DNA of 64,000 nucleotides from Methylobacterium longum (GTDB lineage: Bacteria > Pseudomonadota > Alphaproteobacteria > Rhizobiales > Beijerinckiaceae), in assembly GCF_022179385.1 (NCBI RefSeq), contig NZ_BPQS01000004.1, positions 1 to 64,000 on the forward strand. The letters run 5' to 3'. The notes under the pieces are model-generated. The model was not told the DNA's origin. It worked only from the letters and a program-made list of their open reading frames with translations, and ran no database searches. The first letter of the stretch is position 1. The number at the start of each line of letters is the position of its first letter. Below are positions 1 to 8,926 of this stretch, in pieces. The translations under genes were made by a program, and so were the position numbers.

Positions 1-21
1 GTCCTTCAGCTCCTGCGCTGA
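1..21 (+). CDS. 3' end of a CDS that starts outside the window (tentative)
   Basis: The first 21 bases can be read as six codons (V-L-Q-L-L-R) followed by TGA. A strong hairpin lies 45 bp downstream, which is where a terminator would be expected. No function can be assigned from six residues, and the reading frame is a guess supported only by the hairpin. Confidence 0.3.
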   Translation, partial: VLQLLR

Positions 22-65
22 TCGCACGCCGATCGCGCGCCCATCCCGGGCGCGCCACATACCAG

Positions 66-93
66 CGGCCGGCCGGGGAAACCCGGCCGGCCG
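66..93 (+). terminator. Perfect 12-bp GC hairpin with GAAA loop
   Basis: Arms 66-77 and 82-93 are perfectly complementary around a GAAA tetraloop, a very stable structure. It is followed by TTCTCGT rather than a true T-run. It probably ends the transcript entering from the left edge and insulates the lactate dehydrogenase gene. Confidence 0.6.
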
Positions 94-291
94 TTCTCGT
101 GCGCGGTCGCCATGGGGCGCGGGGCGATGGCGCGATGAGGCGCGATGAGGCGCGACGCCCCGGTATTCCCCGATCCGGCGCGGTGGTAGACCATCGCGGG
201 CCGCGCCGCGTCGGCTGGCCGCCGCACGGGTCTGCGGGGGATGCGAGCCCCGGCCGCGACCGTCGCCATTTCCTGATTGCGTGAGGCCGCC

Positions 292-1455
292 ATGACCATC
301 GTGACGACGATCGAGGACCTGCGGCGGGTCGCCAAGCGGCGCGTGCCGCGGATGTTCTACGATTACTGCGATTCCGGCTCGTGGACCGAGTCGACCTACC
401 GGGCGAACGAGGCGGACTTCGCCGCGATCAAGCTGCGCCAGCGCGTGGCGGTTGACATGACCGACCGGTCGCTCGCCACCACGATGGCCGGCCAGGCCGT
501 GGCGATGCCGGTGGCGCTGGCGCCCACGGGCCTGACCGGGATGCAGCGGGCCGACGGCGAGATCCTGGCCGCGCGGGCCGCGGAGGCCGCCGGGGTGCCG
601 TTCACGCTCTCGACGATGAGCATCTGCAGCATCGAGGACGTGGCCGAGCACGTCACCAAACCGTTCTGGTTCCAGCTCTACTTCATGCGCGACCGCGCCT
701 TCAACGACCGGCTGATCGACCGCGCCAAGGCGGCCGGCTGCTCGGCGCTGGTCCTGACCCTCGACCTCCAGATCCTCGGCCAGCGGCACAAGGATATCCG
801 CAACGGCCTGTCGGCGCCGCCGCGCTTCACCCCCGCGACCCTCCTCGACCTGATGACCAAGCCGCGCTGGTGCTGGCACATGCTCCAGACGGAGCGGCGC
901 ACGTTCCGCAACATCGTCGGCCACGTCGAGGGCGTGGCCGACACTCGCTCGATCTCGTCCTGGACGGCGCAGCAATTCGATCCGCGTCTCGACTGGGACG
1001 ACGTCCGCCGCATCCGCGACCGTTGGAAGGGCCCCCTGATCCTCAAGGGCGTCCTCGACGTCGAGGACGCGATGCGCGCCGTCGAGACGGGGGCGGAGTC
1101 GCTGGTCGTCTCGAATCACGGCGGCCGTCAGCTCGACGGCGCGCCCTCCTCGATCGCGATCCTGCCGGAGATCGCCGAGGCGGTCGGCCACCGCATCGAG
1201 GTGCTGATGGACGGCGGCATCCGCTCGGGACAGGACGTGCTGAAGGCGGTGGCGCTCGGCGCCAAGGGCGTGTTCGTCGGCCGCGCGTTCCTCTACGGCC
1301 TCGGTGCCTATGGCCAGGCCGGGGTCACCCAGTGCCTGGACATCATCCGCCGGGAGCTCGACATGACGATGGCCCTGTGCGGCCACCGCGACATCCTCGA
1401 TATCGACCGGTCGATCCTCCGGGCGCCGCCCCTGAGCAACCATCCCGGCTGGTGA
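292..1455 (+). CDS. lldD: FMN-dependent L-lactate/alpha-hydroxy-acid dehydrogenase
   Basis: A 387-aa enzyme of the FMN-dependent alpha-hydroxy acid dehydrogenase family, which oxidises L-lactate or a similar 2-hydroxy acid. The N-terminus has the family's RRVAKRRVPRMFYDYCDSGS block. The middle has the TLSTMSICSIEDV and PFWFQLYFM blocks. The active-site segment SNHGGRQLDGAPSS places the catalytic base His near residue 276, followed by a phosphate-binding DGGIRSGQD and GRAFLYGL. The length is typical. The ATG at 292 is preferred over an upstream in-frame TTG at 277 because family homology begins there. Substrate specificity within the family (lactate, glycolate, mandelate) cannot be settled by eye; lactate is the likeliest. 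Confidence 0.9.
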   Translation: MTIVTTIEDLRRVAKRRVPRMFYDYCDSGSWTESTYRANEADFAAIKLRQRVAVDMTDRSLATTMAGQAVAMPVALAPTGLTGMQRADGEILAARAAEAAGVPFTLSTMSICSIEDVAEHVTKPFWFQLYFMRDRAFNDRLIDRAKAAGCSALVLTLDLQILGQRHKDIRNGLSAPPRFTPATLLDLMTKPRWCWHMLQTERRTFRNIVGHVEGVADTRSISSWTAQQFDPRLDWDDVRRIRDRWKGPLILKGVLDVEDAMRAVETGAESLVVSNHGGRQLDGAPSSIAILPEIAEAVGHRIEVLMDGGIRSGQDVLKAVALGAKGVFVGRAFLYGLGAYGQAGVTQCLDIIRRELDMTMALCGHRDILDIDRSILRAPPLSNHPGW

Positions 1456-1509
1456 GCGGCCCCGGCCCACGAAGTCGCTGCCCCGGTAATCCACAGCAGA
1501 GACGAAACG

Positions 1510-1545
1510 ACGCGTGTTGCCTGCCTGTTCTCACGCGTTGGCAGG
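1510..1545 (+). promoter_or_regulatory. Two overlapping inverted repeats upstream of the DUF2252 gene
   Basis: ACGCGTG (1510-1516) pairs with CACGCGT (1532-1538), while CCTGCC (1520-1525) pairs with GGCAGG (1540-1545). The two stems interlock, so in RNA they would form either a pseudoknot or mutually exclusive hairpins. They end about 20 bp before the start codon at 1567. A regulatory role is inferred from placement only. Confidence 0.3.
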
Positions 1546-1566
1546 GGCGGCAGCGAGGCCGCGGCG

Positions 1567-2793
1567 ATGCGTGAGCAGGTGGACGGAATGCCCGAGATCC
1601 GAAGCTTCGGTCGCGACGAGCGCGCGGTGGTCCTGGAGCGGCAGCGGATGCAGAAGATGGCGAGGTCCGCCCACGCGTATGTCCGCGGCAACACCGTGGC
1701 GTTCTACGAATGGCTCGACGGGCTCACCCGGGGCACCCTGCCGGAGGGGCCGCCGATCTGGATCTGCGGCGACTGCCACCTCGGCAACCTGGGTCCGCTC
1801 GCCGACGCCGACGGGCGCATCGACATCCAGATCCGCGACCTGGACCAGACCGTGGTGGGCAATCCCGCGCACGATCTGATCCGCCTCGGCCTGTCGCTCG
1901 CGAGCGCCGCCCGCGGTTCGGACCTGCCGGGGATCGTCACCGCCCGGATGCTGGAGGAGATGGTCCGCGGCTACGCGTTGGGCCTGTCGGGGCCCGATGG
2001 GACCGCGGCACCGCCCGAGCCCGACGCGGTCCGCACCGTCCGGCGCCGGGCCCTGGGCCGCCGGTGGAAGCACCTCGCCCGGGAGCGCCTGAAGGACGTG
2101 GAGCCCTCCATCCCGCTCGGGCGCAAGTTCTGGGCCCTCGATGGCACCGAGCGGGCGGCCCTCGACGAGCTCTTCGGCCAGGAGGCGGTGCGCCGACTCG
2201 TCCTGCAGTTGAATGGACGCGACGACGGGTCGGAGGTCCGCCTGGTCGACGCCGCCTACTGGATGAAGGGCTGCAGCTCCCTGGGCTTCCTGCGCTACGC
2301 CGCCCTCGTGCGGATCGTCGAGCCGGGCGGCCGGCGCAGCATCGCGCTGGTCGATCTGAAGGAGGCGGTCGAGCCCGCGGCCCCGGCCACCCCGGATGCC
2401 GACATGCCGGCGGATCCGGCCGAGCGCGTCGTCGCCGGCGCGCGGGCGCTCGCGCCGAACTTGGGTGCGCGCATGCTGCCGGTGCGGCTCCTCGGCAAGC
2501 CCGTGGTGATGCGCGAGCTCGCCCCGCAGGACCTCAAGCTCGACGTCGACCAGTTCAGCCGCGAAGAGGCGGTGCGGGCGGCGCATTACCTCGCCTTCGT
2601 GGTCGGCAAGGCCCACGGCCGGCAGATGGACGAGGGGGCTCGCGGGACGTGGCGCGCCGCGATCCTGGAGGGGGCGGCCGGCGGCGCGGAGGCCCCGTCG
2701 TGGCTGTGGTCGAGCGTCGTCGAACTCGCCGGCCGCCACGAGGTCGGCTACCTGCGCCATTGCCGCCGCTACGCGGACCGGGCGGCCGCTTGA
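1567..2793 (+). CDS. DUF2252 family protein
   Basis: A 408-aa member of DUF2252, a family related to the aminoglycoside phosphotransferase/protein kinase fold; its biochemical role is unknown. Visible landmarks are RGNTVAFYEWL, the kinase-like GDCHLGNLGPL (around residues 66-76), and the acidic IQIRDLDQTVVGNPAHDLIRL segment. Later VDAAYWMKGCSSLGFLRYA and LAPQDLKLDVD complete the family pattern. No signal peptide or membrane helix is seen, so it is probably cytosolic. An alternative ATG lies at codon 8. It stands alone between lldD and a convergent small gene. Confidence 0.85.
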   Translation: MREQVDGMPEIRSFGRDERAVVLERQRMQKMARSAHAYVRGNTVAFYEWLDGLTRGTLPEGPPIWICGDCHLGNLGPLADADGRIDIQIRDLDQTVVGNPAHDLIRLGLSLASAARGSDLPGIVTARMLEEMVRGYALGLSGPDGTAAPPEPDAVRTVRRRALGRRWKHLARERLKDVEPSIPLGRKFWALDGTERAALDELFGQEAVRRLVLQLNGRDDGSEVRLVDAAYWMKGCSSLGFLRYAALVRIVEPGGRRSIALVDLKEAVEPAAPATPDADMPADPAERVVAGARALAPNLGARMLPVRLLGKPVVMRELAPQDLKLDVDQFSREEAVRAAHYLAFVVGKAHGRQMDEGARGTWRAAILEGAAGGAEAPSWLWSSVVELAGRHEVGYLRHCRRYADRAAA

Positions 2794-2818
2794 GCGGCCC
2801 TCCCGGCGGCGACCGCGT

Positions 2819-2980
2819 CTACGTGCTCTTGCCGCCGCTCTTCCCGCCGCTCTTGCCGCCCTTCTTGCCGAGCTCCGCCTGTGCGCTGGACGACGTGCGC
2901 GGGTTCGACTTGCCCTCGCGGCTCGCCTTCGCGTTGGCTTTCTTGGCGGTCGTGCTGCCGTGACCCTTCTTCTCGGTCAT
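2819..2980 (-). CDS. Small Lys/Gly/Ser-rich basic protein
   Basis: A 53-aa protein with no recognised domain. It starts MTEKKGHGSTTAKKANAK and ends with tandem GGKS repeats (KKGGKSGGKSGGKST). The ATG at 2980 follows a good ribosome-binding site (GGAGAAGAGC); an upstream reading to 3058 lacks one. The composition recalls small stress-associated KGG-type or nucleic-acid-binding proteins, but this is only a resemblance of composition. It converges on the DUF2252 gene. Confidence 0.6.
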   Translation of the reverse strand: MTEKKGHGSTTAKKANAKASREGKSNPRTSSSAQAELGKKGGKSGGKSGGKST

Positions 2981-3075
2981 GCTCTTCTCCCTGACGCTGG
3001 CGGTGAAGCGCGGACGCGCCCGCGCCGTTCCGCGGGACCGGGGTTTTCCCGTGGACACGTCGGCCGGCGGCGGAC

Positions 3076-4398
3076 CTATTGCAGGCCCACGGTGACGAAC
3101 TTCCCGGTCTCGTCCAGCTGCGTGCCCCAGATCATGTGCGAGGCCTGATGCTCGCTCGGGCCGAACTTCAGCGGTGTCCCGAGCCCTAGGTCGAAGGTGC
3201 CCATCCCCTCGAGGGCGTCCGCGAGGCGGTCGCCGTCGATCCGCGCGCCCGGCGCGGCGGCGATCCGGCGGACCGCCTCGATGACGATCTTCGCGTCGAT
3301 ATACGCCTCGAAGGACACGTAATCCGGCTTCTCCCCGGGAGAGGACTTCGCCAACTGAGCCTTGAAATCGAGAACCGCCTTCGAGTAGCCGCCCACGGCC
3401 GGGACCACCTGGGTGACCAGCACGCCTTCCCCGACCTTGGGGCCGATCAGGGCGAGTTCCTCGGCCAGGGCCGTGGCACCGACGGCGGAGACGTCGGTGT
3501 AGATCATCCGTGGGTAGAGCGTCCGGGTGAGCTTGATGAACTCGGCCGCCGGGCGATAGAGCGCCACCATCACCACCGCCTTCGGCGGGACCTTGCGCGC
3601 CCGGAGCGCGGCGACCGCGGCCGCCACGTCGATGGTGTTGCGCTTGTAGGTGAGCTTCTGCGGCGGCGGCTCGTAACGCCCCTGCAGCGTGCGCAGCGCC
3701 TTCACCACCCCGGCATACCCGGCCTCGCCGAACGGATCGTCCTGCGCGAAGACCGCGATCTCGCGCGGCTTCAGCCCGCGCACGTTCACGAGGTAGCGGA
3801 CGACGGCCTCGGTCTCCTCGGCGTAGCTCGGCCTGTAATTGAAGACGTAGCGATCCGGCGGCACGGCCCGGACGAGGTCCGAGCCCGTATAGGCGCCGAA
3901 GAAGAGCAGCCTGTGATCAAGCACCCAGGGCAGGACCGCCGCCGCGGTCGGGGTGCCGAAATTCCCCACGAAGCCCACGACCCCGTCCCGCTCCGCCATG
4001 CGCCTGACGAGATCCGGGGTCCGCGACGGCTCGTATCCGTCGTCGGCGGTGATGAGCTTCAGGCGGTAGGGGCCGATCCCGCCGGCCTCGTTCACGGCGC
4101 TGAACGCGGCCTCGACACCGAGCGCGAGCTGACGACCGAATTCCTTGTTCGCGCCGGAGAACGGGGCGATCAGGCCGAACCGCACCTCGGTCCGGTTGCC
4201 GCCCTCCCGGAGGCCGTCGCCGTTCTGTATCCGGGATGGTGGGGTATTCGGAGACGGAGACTGGTCTTGGAGGCTCTTGATATCGGGAGTCGGGGCGAAC
4301 CGCCCCGTCCCCGGTTGCTGAGCCTGGGCAGGTGGGGCGGCTGACAGCGCGGCCACGATCATCAGCCAGCCCGAGAGGAGGACGAAGACGCGCGACAT
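3076..4398 (-). CDS. Periplasmic binding protein, branched-chain amino acid (Peripla_BP_6) type
   Basis: A 440-aa secreted protein. The signal peptide (MSRVFVLLSGWLMIVAALSAAPPAQA) is followed by a Gln/Pro-rich linker of about 60 residues and then a type I binding-protein fold (VRFGLIAPFSGANKEFGRQLALGVEAAFSAVNEAGG...KLITADDGYEPSRTPDLVRRM). The pattern matches LivK-like and urea/amide-binding proteins. No permease or ATPase genes are adjacent, so it is an orphan that either shares a distant transporter or serves in sensing. The ATG at 4398 is preceded by GAGGGTGGC; another in-frame start exists at 4413. The ligand is unknown. Confidence 0.85.
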   Translation of the reverse strand: MSRVFVLLSGWLMIVAALSAAPPAQAQQPGTGRFAPTPDIKSLQDQSPSPNTPPSRIQNGDGLREGGNRTEVRFGLIAPFSGANKEFGRQLALGVEAAFSAVNEAGGIGPYRLKLITADDGYEPSRTPDLVRRMAERDGVVGFVGNFGTPTAAAVLPWVLDHRLLFFGAYTGSDLVRAVPPDRYVFNYRPSYAEETEAVVRYLVNVRGLKPREIAVFAQDDPFGEAGYAGVVKALRTLQGRYEPPPQKLTYKRNTIDVAAAVAALRARKVPPKAVVMVALYRPAAEFIKLTRTLYPRMIYTDVSAVGATALAEELALIGPKVGEGVLVTQVVPAVGGYSKAVLDFKAQLAKSSPGEKPDYVSFEAYIDAKIVIEAVRRIAAAPGARIDGDRLADALEGMGTFDLGLGTPLKFGPSEHQASHMIWGTQLDETGKFVTVGLQ

Positions 4399-4643
4399 AG
4401 CCACCCTCGCCACGGCCCGATGAGCGCGCGACCTCCGAATACCCAGTATCTATTTTCTACGTAGGTACGAGCAGCGCATCAATACGGTCTCCGTTTCGGG
4501 CTGGGGAGTAATCAGGCCAGCGGGGTCCGGATGGGACGATCACGGGGCCGCCCGGCCGCGTCCAGGGGGCAGGGCTCTGCAGCAGCCTGTTAAGGCGGTT
4601 CCGTCACACTGCGCCGCGAAGGATCGCCACGGGGGACGACACC

Positions 4644-4925
4644 ATGGAGGAGCGCCGCGCGAAGCTCAGGGCCAAGGTCGCACTGCCGGGGCACGCCGCC
4701 TTCCCGAGCGCGGCCGCAGAGGTGCAGTGCCTGGTGCTCAACGTCTCGAACATCGGCGCATGCCTGAGCTTCCCGGCCGGCGTGCCGGTTCCCCGGATGT
4801 TCGATCTGCGCATCGGCGCCGATCCGAAGCCGCACGCGGTGCGCGTGGCGTGGCGGCGCGCGAGCGACGTGGGCGTGGCCTTCCTCGCATCCCGGGTCGG
4901 GACCCCGGACGTGATCCCCGGCTGA
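4644..4925 (+). CDS. PilZ-domain protein
   Basis: A 93-aa stand-alone PilZ-like domain. It contains the N-terminal basic stretch (EERRAKLRAKVALPGHA), the NVSNIGACLSF segment matching the (D/N)xSxxG c-di-GMP-binding motif, and the VRVAWRRASDVGVAFL strand typical of PilZ. Canonical PilZ begins RxxxR; here the basic residues are less regular, so c-di-GMP binding is likely but not certain. The ATG at 4644 has GGGGGAC upstream. It is monocistronic and convergent with the acyltransferase gene. Confidence 0.75.
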   Translation: MEERRAKLRAKVALPGHAAFPSAAAEVQCLVLNVSNIGACLSFPAGVPVPRMFDLRIGADPKPHAVRVAWRRASDVGVAFLASRVGTPDVIPG

Positions 4926-5067
4926 GGGCGCCGGCGGGTGGCCACGCCGTCACCCCGGGCGCCGGCCCCGCAGCGCTGTCGGAAGCCGGCCCCACAGACC
5001 CGCGATGAGGCCGTCCGCGGATGTCGCGACGGCGGCGCGCCCTCCAGCGAGGAGGGCCCGGACCCGC

Positions 5068-6228
5068 TCAGCGCGCCGGTCCGAGACCCGGGGCGGGCTC
5101 GGCGGGCCGCACCCCGCCGGTCTCCAGCCGGCGCGAGGCGACGAACGAGAAGCGCCGCCGCAGACCGAGGACAGGCCGCTCGATCAGGTGCCAGGACGCC
5201 ATCGCGAACAGGACGATGCAGGGCAGCGCCAGGAGGACCTGCTGGGTCGTGTTGCGCACGGGCACGAGGGCGACCAGCGCCTGCTGGAGCGGCCAGCCGT
5301 ACAGGTAGATCCCGTAGGAATAGTCGCCGCGCCGCAGCAGGGTGGGCACCCAGAGGTCCGTCACGCCCAGGCAGACCGTGAGGTAGACCAGCGCCGGCAG
5401 GACCACGAGGTTCAGGAACGGGAAGACCGGCACCGCCGTCACGGCGGTCAGGTCGAGTGCGCCGGCCGCGGCCACGACGAGCGCCGCCACGCCGATCAGG
5501 CGCGGATCGTAGGGGAGGCGGTGGCGATACAGATAGGCCGCGATCCCGAAGAGGAACGCCACGTAGAGGCGCGAAGCCTTGTCGACGAGCAGCTTGTCGG
5601 CCAGGCGCGCCGGCAGGCTCGCGGGCTCGCCCGTGCCGACGACGCCGAGGATGAAGCCGAGCAGGATGATCAGGGCGGCCGCGCCGACGACCAGCCTCGG
5701 CCGCCGCAGGAGGCCGGTCAGCACGCACAGCGACATGAGCGCGTAGCAGGCGATCTCGTGCGGGATGGTCCAGAGCGAGCCGTTGACGACGTCGGTGGGG
5801 TTGTGGGCGAACACGCCCGGCAGCGTGTAGACGATGAGCCCGAGGATATTGGCGAAGTACCGGTAGGTCTGCGGGTCGGCGGCGTAGTGCGCCAGCGGCA
5901 GCACCGTGAACGCCGGCCCCAGGACGACGGCGCTGAGCACGATCTCCACGGCCAGGGCGGGCAGGATCCGCAGCGCCCGGTTGAGGAGGAAGTCGCGCAG
6001 ACGCAGGCGCAGGGCGCTCCCGGTGATCAGGAAGCCGCTCAGCCCGAAGAAGGCGGCGATGATGCCGTAGCTGCCGAGTTCGAAGAAGCCGTCGACCCGG
6101 GTGATCTCGTTGTTGACGATGGCGCGCCCGTGCCAGATCACGACCGACACCGCCAGGACGATCCGGAGCAGGTCGAAGCCGGGGGCGAGGCCCCCGCGCC
6201 TGTCGAGTACGGAGCCGACGGTCTGCAT
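5068..6228 (-). CDS. Acyltransferase family 3 (OafA/YrhL-like) membrane protein
   Basis: A 386-aa polytopic inner-membrane protein with about ten hydrophobic segments. The N-terminal block FDLLRIVLAVSVVIWHGRAIV carries the conserved Arg and His of acyltransferase_3 proteins, followed by GSYGIIAAFFGLSGFLITGSAL and RALRILPALAVE. Family members O-acetylate or O-succinylate cell-surface glycans, lipopolysaccharide or Nod-factor-like molecules. No glycan-synthesis cluster surrounds it, so the substrate is unknown. The ATG at 6228 is the natural start. Confidence 0.85.
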   Translation of the reverse strand: MQTVGSVLDRRGGLAPGFDLLRIVLAVSVVIWHGRAIVNNEITRVDGFFELGSYGIIAAFFGLSGFLITGSALRLRLRDFLLNRALRILPALAVEIVLSAVVLGPAFTVLPLAHYAADPQTYRYFANILGLIVYTLPGVFAHNPTDVVNGSLWTIPHEIACYALMSLCVLTGLLRRPRLVVGAAALIILLGFILGVVGTGEPASLPARLADKLLVDKASRLYVAFLFGIAAYLYRHRLPYDPRLIGVAALVVAAAGALDLTAVTAVPVFPFLNLVVLPALVYLTVCLGVTDLWVPTLLRRGDYSYGIYLYGWPLQQALVALVPVRNTTQQVLLALPCIVLFAMASWHLIERPVLGLRRRFSFVASRRLETGGVRPAEPAPGLGPAR

Positions 6229-6329
6229 GCGCGTGGTCCGGTTGCGGGACGGATCCGCCTTTCATCGCCCGCCATTCGCTAAGAAAGCGCCACGACCGGG
6301 CCCGCATGATCGGCCTCCCGGCCAGGAGG

Positions 6330-6349
6330 CGGGGACGGATCGGTCCCCG
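6330..6349 (-). terminator. Hairpin downstream of efeB
   Basis: CGGGGAC (6330-6336) and GTCCCCG (6343-6349) form a 7-bp stem with a 6-nt loop, about 120 bp beyond the efeB stop codon and 100 bp upstream of the acyltransferase start. It lacks a U-tract. It could be a weak terminator for efeB transcripts or simply GC-rich symmetry. Confidence 0.3.
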
Positions 6350-6470
6350 GGACGGGCGATTCCGAAGCGCGTCTCCCCGCGCGGGAACGGCATCGGGACG
6401 ATGCCCTCCCGGGCCGGGATCGCGGCCCGGTGCAGGCCGGCGGCCGGCGCGCGGGCGCGGCTCGAACGGC

Positions 6471-7715
6471 CTACACGGCGGCCAGCAGCCCGTCCCCCAG
6501 GTAATTCCCGGGTCGGGGCGTTCCGGGCAGAGCGAAGAAGTAGCCGCCGCCGATCGGGCGGATGTACTCCTCGAGGCCTTCGCCGGAGAGGCGGTTCTGC
6601 ACGGTGACGAAGCCGGCGGAGAGATCGGCCTGATAGCAGACGAACAGCAGGCCCATGTCGAGCTGGCCGGCCGCTGTGAGCCCGCGGGAGTAGTTGTAGC
6701 TGCGGCGCAGGATCAGGCTGCCCTCCGTGCCGGGCAGGCGCGGGTTGGCGAGGCGGATATGGGCGGCGAGCGAGACGGTCTCGCCGTCCGGATCGGCGGC
6801 GTAGTCGGGCACGTCGCGCTCGTGGCCCCGCTTGAGCGGCGCGCCGCTGCCCTTGTGCCGGCCGATGATCGCTTCCTGCTCCCCGAGGGGCGTGCGGTCC
6901 CACCGCTCGACCAGGGTGCGGATGATCCGCACCACCTGGTAGCTCCCCCCGACCGCCCAGGCCGGCTCCTCCTGCCCGGGCCCGACCCAGACGTAGCGGT
7001 CCATCAGCCGGGGATCCCGGACGTCGAGGTTCGCGGTGCCGTCCTTGAAGCCCAGCATGTTGCGGACAGTATCCGCCCCCATGGTCTTCACCACGTGCGG
7101 CGGCAGGAAGCCCTCGATCTTCCAGCGGGGCGCGAGGAGGCCGGGCGTCGCCTTGAGCACGTCGCGCAGGGCGTGGATGTTGGTCTCGGCGGTGTTCGAG
7201 CAGAACTGGATCAGCAGGTCGCCGTGGCACTGGGCCGGGTCGAGGGCGTCGTTGGAGAAGCGCTCCATGGGCCCGAGATGGCGCGGGCGGGCGCGCGCCA
7301 GGCCGAACCGGTAGTCGAACAGGCTCGCGCCGACCGAGAGGGTGGCGGTGAGGTTGTCGGGCAGGACCGTGGGCCCGAGAATGCCGGAATCGCGCGGCGG
7401 CAGCTGCGGGTGGACATCCGGCACGGTGCCGCCCTGCGTCAGGAAGGCGAGGCGCTCGGAGAGCGTCCGGAACAGGTGGGGAAGCTCGCCGCGCCGCTCG
7501 GCCAGCACGTCGAAGGCCACGTACAGGGAGGCGGCCGGCTGCGGCGTCACGATCCCAGCCTGATGGAGCCCGTAGAAGGGCTGGGCGACGAGGGTCCCCT
7601 CCGTGGCGGTGGTCGGCGTCGCGTCCTCGGCCCGGGCCGGGCCGAGGAGCGCGGCCGCGCCGAGGCCGCCGAGGAACCGGCGGCGGGTGGAGACCGGTGC
7701 AGGGGAATGCATCAT
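6471..7715 (-). CDS. efeB: Dyp-type haem peroxidase / deferrochelatase EfeB
   Basis: A 414-aa periplasmic haem peroxidase of the DyP family, EfeB subgroup, which takes part in iron acquisition. The N-terminus has a clear Tat signal ([20 protein letters not shown]), consistent with export of a folded haem protein. Family landmarks are [22 protein letters not shown], the distal-pocket [13 protein letters not shown] (GxxDG), and RRSYNYSRG near the C-terminus. It sits 75 bp downstream of the EfeO-like gene in the same orientation, as in efe operons. The permease EfeU is not seen here. Confidence 0.92.
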   Translation of the reverse strand: MMHSPAPVSTRRRFLGGLGAAALLGPARAEDATPTTATEGTLVAQPFYGLHQAGIVTPQPAASLYVAFDVLAERRGELPHLFRTLSERLAFLTQGGTVPDVHPQLPPRDSGILGPTVLPDNLTATLSVGASLFDYRFGLARARPRHLGPMERFSNDALDPAQCHGDLLIQFCSNTAETNIHALRDVLKATPGLLAPRWKIEGFLPPHVVKTMGADTVRNMLGFKDGTANLDVRDPRLMDRYVWVGPGQEEPAWAVGGSYQVVRIIRTLVERWDRTPLGEQEAIIGRHKGSGAPLKRGHERDVPDYAADPDGETVSLAAHIRLANPRLPGTEGSLILRRSYNYSRGLTAAGQLDMGLLFVCYQADLSAGFVTVQNRLSGEGLEEYIRPIGGGYFFALPGTPRPGNYLGDGLLAAV

Positions 7716-7790
7716 CGCTCGACGAAATCTGATCGTTCTACCGCTTGTTGTCTCGAATAAAGACCACAGGGCGGCGCCTTGGCAATTTTG

Positions 7791-8681
7791 TCAGTCGATT
7801 CCCAGCCGACCGCGCAGGGTCGACAGATCTTCGGCCAGCAAGGTGATCGGCCCTTTGAGGGCATTCCGGTCCCGGGCCGTGAGGTTGTCGTAGCTCTGGA
7901 AGCCCCCGTCCGGGCTGCGATAGCGGGCGAGCAGGTCCTCGACCCGCTTGTAGCTGCGCTCGACCCGCGCCACGAAATCCCGGTCCGCCAGCAGCGGGCG
8001 CAGGAGCGTGAACACCACCTTCGAGCCCTCGATGTTGGCCTGGAAGTCCCACAGGTCGGTGCGGCTGTAGCGCTCCTCCTCGCCGCTGATCTTGGTGGCG
8101 GCGATCCCCTCGATCAGGGCCGAGGCGGTCCCGACCGCCTTGGCGGGCGGGATGGCCAGCCCGGCGACCCGGTCGCGCAGGATCACGGTCTCGGCGGCGA
8201 GGCGCTCCGCGGCCTCGCCGAGCCCCTCCGTGCTGCCGTGGGTGAAGAGCGCCATCTCCAGGCGGTGGAAGCCCACGAAGGCGGGATCGCGCTCGCGCAG
8301 TTCGAACTCGTCGCCGCGCACGTCGAGGCGCTTGATCAGGTCGGGGAACAAGGCCGCCACGGGCTCGATGCGCTCGTAGGGCGCGCGCGCCGGAGCGTAG
8401 AGCCGGCGCGCCTCCGCGAGCTGCCCGGCCTGGACCGCCGCGACGAACCGCGCGGTCTCGCGCACGAAGGCGTCGGCCTGGGCGACGACGTAGGTCCTGT
8501 AGGCCGCCAGGGCGGCGGCCAACTCGGGCGCGGCCGGCCGGGACGGGCGCGCGGGACGCGGCGGGCTGTCCGGCTGCTCGAGGGCCCAGCCCGGACGCGG
8601 ATCACCGAGGCCGACCATCAGCGCCACGGCGACGGCCGCGGCGCGGCGTCGATCCGGTGCGAGGCGTGGAATCTCGGGCAT
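7791..8681 (-). CDS. efeO: EfeO/EfeM-like imelysin (peptidase M75) family protein
   Basis: A 296-aa secreted protein of the imelysin/EfeO family, the periplasmic iron-recruiting component of Efe systems. It has an N-terminal signal-like region and then the M75 domain with the HxxE metal motif (FVGFHRLEMALFTHG) and DFQANIEGSKVVFTLLRPLL. It lacks the N-terminal cupredoxin domain of E. coli EfeO, so it is the shorter EfeM-like form. The ATG at 8681 is preferred to upstream in-frame codons reaching 8765. The adjacent efeB supports the assignment; no efeU permease is present. Confidence 0.85.
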   Translation of the reverse strand: MPEIPRLAPDRRRAAAVAVALMVGLGDPRPGWALEQPDSPPRPARPSRPAAPELAAALAAYRTYVVAQADAFVRETARFVAAVQAGQLAEARRLYAPARAPYERIEPVAALFPDLIKRLDVRGDEFELRERDPAFVGFHRLEMALFTHGSTEGLGEAAERLAAETVILRDRVAGLAIPPAKAVGTASALIEGIAATKISGEEERYSRTDLWDFQANIEGSKVVFTLLRPLLADRDFVARVERSYKRVEDLLARYRSPDGGFQSYDNLTARDRNALKGPITLLAEDLSTLRGRLGID

Positions 8682-8845
8682 GGGCGGCCGGCGGCAGACC
8701 TTGTCGCGGAGCGCGGCGCGAGCCGACCGCACCGTTCGGCTAGCCGAGGCCGCGCCCAGGGGCAACCGCCCGCGGCGGCGGCGGTTCGACCGGCTCGTCC
8801 CGGAGAGGCCTTCCGGACACCCCGTGGATCAGGACGGCCGCGCGG

Positions 8846-8920
8846 TCAGACGAGGAGCGGGAGCAGAATGGCGAGCAGAATATTCCCGCCCACGAGGAGG
8901 ACCAGCGGCAGTGCGTCCAT
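8846..8920 (-). CDS. Candidate 24-aa single-helix membrane peptide
   Basis: An ATG at 8920 opens a 24-codon frame (M-D-A-L-P-L-V-L-L-V-G-G-N...) that is almost entirely hydrophobic and would form one transmembrane helix. It begins 6 bp after the stop codon of the 61-aa gene, so it could be translated by coupling; no independent ribosome-binding site is clear. Such miniproteins resemble KdpF/CydX-type membrane peptides in form, but no homology is claimed. Confidence 0.3.
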   Translation of the reverse strand: MDALPLVLLVGGNILLAILLPLLV

Positions 8921-8926
8921 GACCGG

